From Pseudomonas sp. SLFW (GTDB lineage Bacteria > Pseudomonadota > Gammaproteobacteria > Pseudomonadales > Pseudomonadaceae), in assembly GCF_009905615.1 (NCBI RefSeq), contig NZ_JAAAKW010000001.1:496001-560000 (forward strand): a stretch of DNA of 64,000 bases. The letters run 5' to 3'. Each line of letters opens with the position of its first letter. Positions within the stretch are counted from its first letter, which is position 1. Shown piece by piece: positions 63,307 through 64,000 of this stretch. Below the pieces are notes generated by a model. That model searched no databases. It was given only the letters and a program-made list of their open reading frames with translations, and was not told the DNA's origin. A program made the position numbers and the translations under genes.

Positions 63307-64000
63307 ATGGAAAACCTGCCCAACGGCACGATGCTCGCGCTCCTAGTCCTGCTCACGCTGTGGTCCGCGCTGTTCACGGCGGTCGAGGCGGCGCACTACA
63401 ACTTGCGCGCGGTGCGCATCAACCCGCGCTCGACCGAGCCGCCCAAACCGGTGCTGGCGTTCAATCTGAATAGCCTGATTCTCGGCAACACGCTGCTCAA
63501 AGTCCTGATCACGGTGCTTGCCACCCTGCTGGCGATCAGTCGCTGGTACTACCACGGCCCCCTGATCGCCTGGGTTGCCGTCGCCAGCCTGCTGGTGATC
63601 GTCACCGAATTCATTCCGCGCAAACTCGCTGCCCGCCGCCCGGAAGCGATTTTGCTGCTGGGCAATAACGTGCTGCGCATCCCCATGCGCCTGCTGCGGC
63701 CGCTGACCTGGCTGTACAAAAACATCGCCAAGGTGCTGCTGCGCCCGTTTCTCTCCAAACGTCGCCCGGACAGCGTGGCCGATGACGACGACATGGGGCC
63801 GACGGTCTACCAGGACAACGAAAGCCAGTTCGGCCGCTCCCGGGTGATTTCCGGGATTCACGCGCTGGACAGCATGACGGTCAACGACATCCTCGTTCCG
63901 CGCAGCGAAGTGGATGGCATCAACCTCGATGACACGATTGAAGAGATCGTCGACAAGCTGATCATATCCCGCCACACGCGCCTGCCGGTCTATCACAACG
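63307..64000 (+). CDS. CNNM/CorB-HlyC family transporter (partial)
   Basis: The first 231 residues of a CNNM-type membrane protein, cut by the window edge. A DUF21 transmembrane domain (ALLVLLTLWSALFTAVEAAHY, LILGNTLLKVLITVLATLLA, VTEFIPRKLA) is followed by a CBS domain beginning at about residue 190 (MTVNDILVPRSEVDGINLDD). Members of this family act in Mg2+/Co2+ export or resistance. It starts 13 bp after ypjD, so the two are likely co-transcribed, as in the E. coli ypjD-yfjD pair. Confidence 0.88.
   Translation, partial: MENLPNGTMLALLVLLTLWSALFTAVEAAHYNLRAVRINPRSTEPPKPVLAFNLNSLILGNTLLKVLITVLATLLAISRWYYHGPLIAWVAVASLLVIVTEFIPRKLAARRPEAILLLGNNVLRIPMRLLRPLTWLYKNIAKVLLRPFLSKRRPDSVADDDDMGPTVYQDNESQFGRSRVISGIHALDSMTVNDILVPRSEVDGINLDDTIEEIVDKLIISRHTRLPVYHN

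Overview
The window is a stretch of high-GC Gram-negative chromosome. Gene order, REP-type intergenic repeats and named gene sets point firmly to a Pseudomonas, most likely of the fluorescens/syringae lineage. Diagnostic blocks are a mexK-mexJ/mexL efflux locus next to rsmJ, tsaB-adk-ppc, an lptF outer-membrane lipoprotein gene, the complete wspABCDEF-wspR surface-sensing operon beside prfB-lysS, recJ-yaeQ, hom-thrC-dsbC-xerD, the rpsP-rimM-trmD-rplS operon, and ffh-ypjD-corB-like. Most of this is core genome. I found no transposase, integron, prophage, CRISPR array, tRNA or rRNA.

Layout. 1-5.9 kb: start of a DUF4337-like gene, a Fic enzyme with winged-helix tail whose promoter carries two identical operator-like palindromes, and the MexJK pump read leftward from a shared control region with its TetR repressor MexL. 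6.6-12 kb: rsmJ, an unknown repeat-bearing protein, an extensin-like protein, a DUF72 protein, tsaB and adk. 12-21 kb: ppc, a small conserved protein, two outer-membrane lipoproteins (DUF4398 protein and LptF) behind a likely AlgU promoter, and a leftward group ending in a putative metallocarboxypeptidase of the QEGLA/MATCAP type. 21-24 kb: lysS and prfB, the latter with the programmed +1 frameshift. 24-33 kb: the wsp operon, coupled by 4-bp ATGA overlaps; it senses surface contact and drives c-di-GMP synthesis by WspR.

33-46 kb is the most accessory-looking part: a DUF533 protein, a LysR regulator, two paralogous gamma-aminobutyraldehyde-type dehydrogenases flanking a complete ydcSTUV-like polyamine ABC transporter, a hicAB toxin-antitoxin pair with its operator, and an orphan hybrid histidine kinase. 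This looks like a polyamine uptake and oxidation island followed by a TA module. 46-54 kb: an old-yellow-enzyme reductase, recJ, yaeQ, a periplasmic binding-protein-like gene, a small DUF3509-like protein, and a BvgS-like sensor that stops after its PAS domain without a kinase. 54-64 kb: housekeeping genes, ending inside a CorB/HlyC-type transporter gene.

At least twelve REP-like inverted repeats of several families lie between genes, often right after stop codons or inside operons. The most notable observations are the twin TGTCTCA-N14-TGAGACA sites around the fic promoter, the kinase-less BvgS-like sensor, the cysteine motif in WspD, the tandem-repeat protein at 7.7 kb, and palindromes at the hicAB, wspA and ppc control regions.
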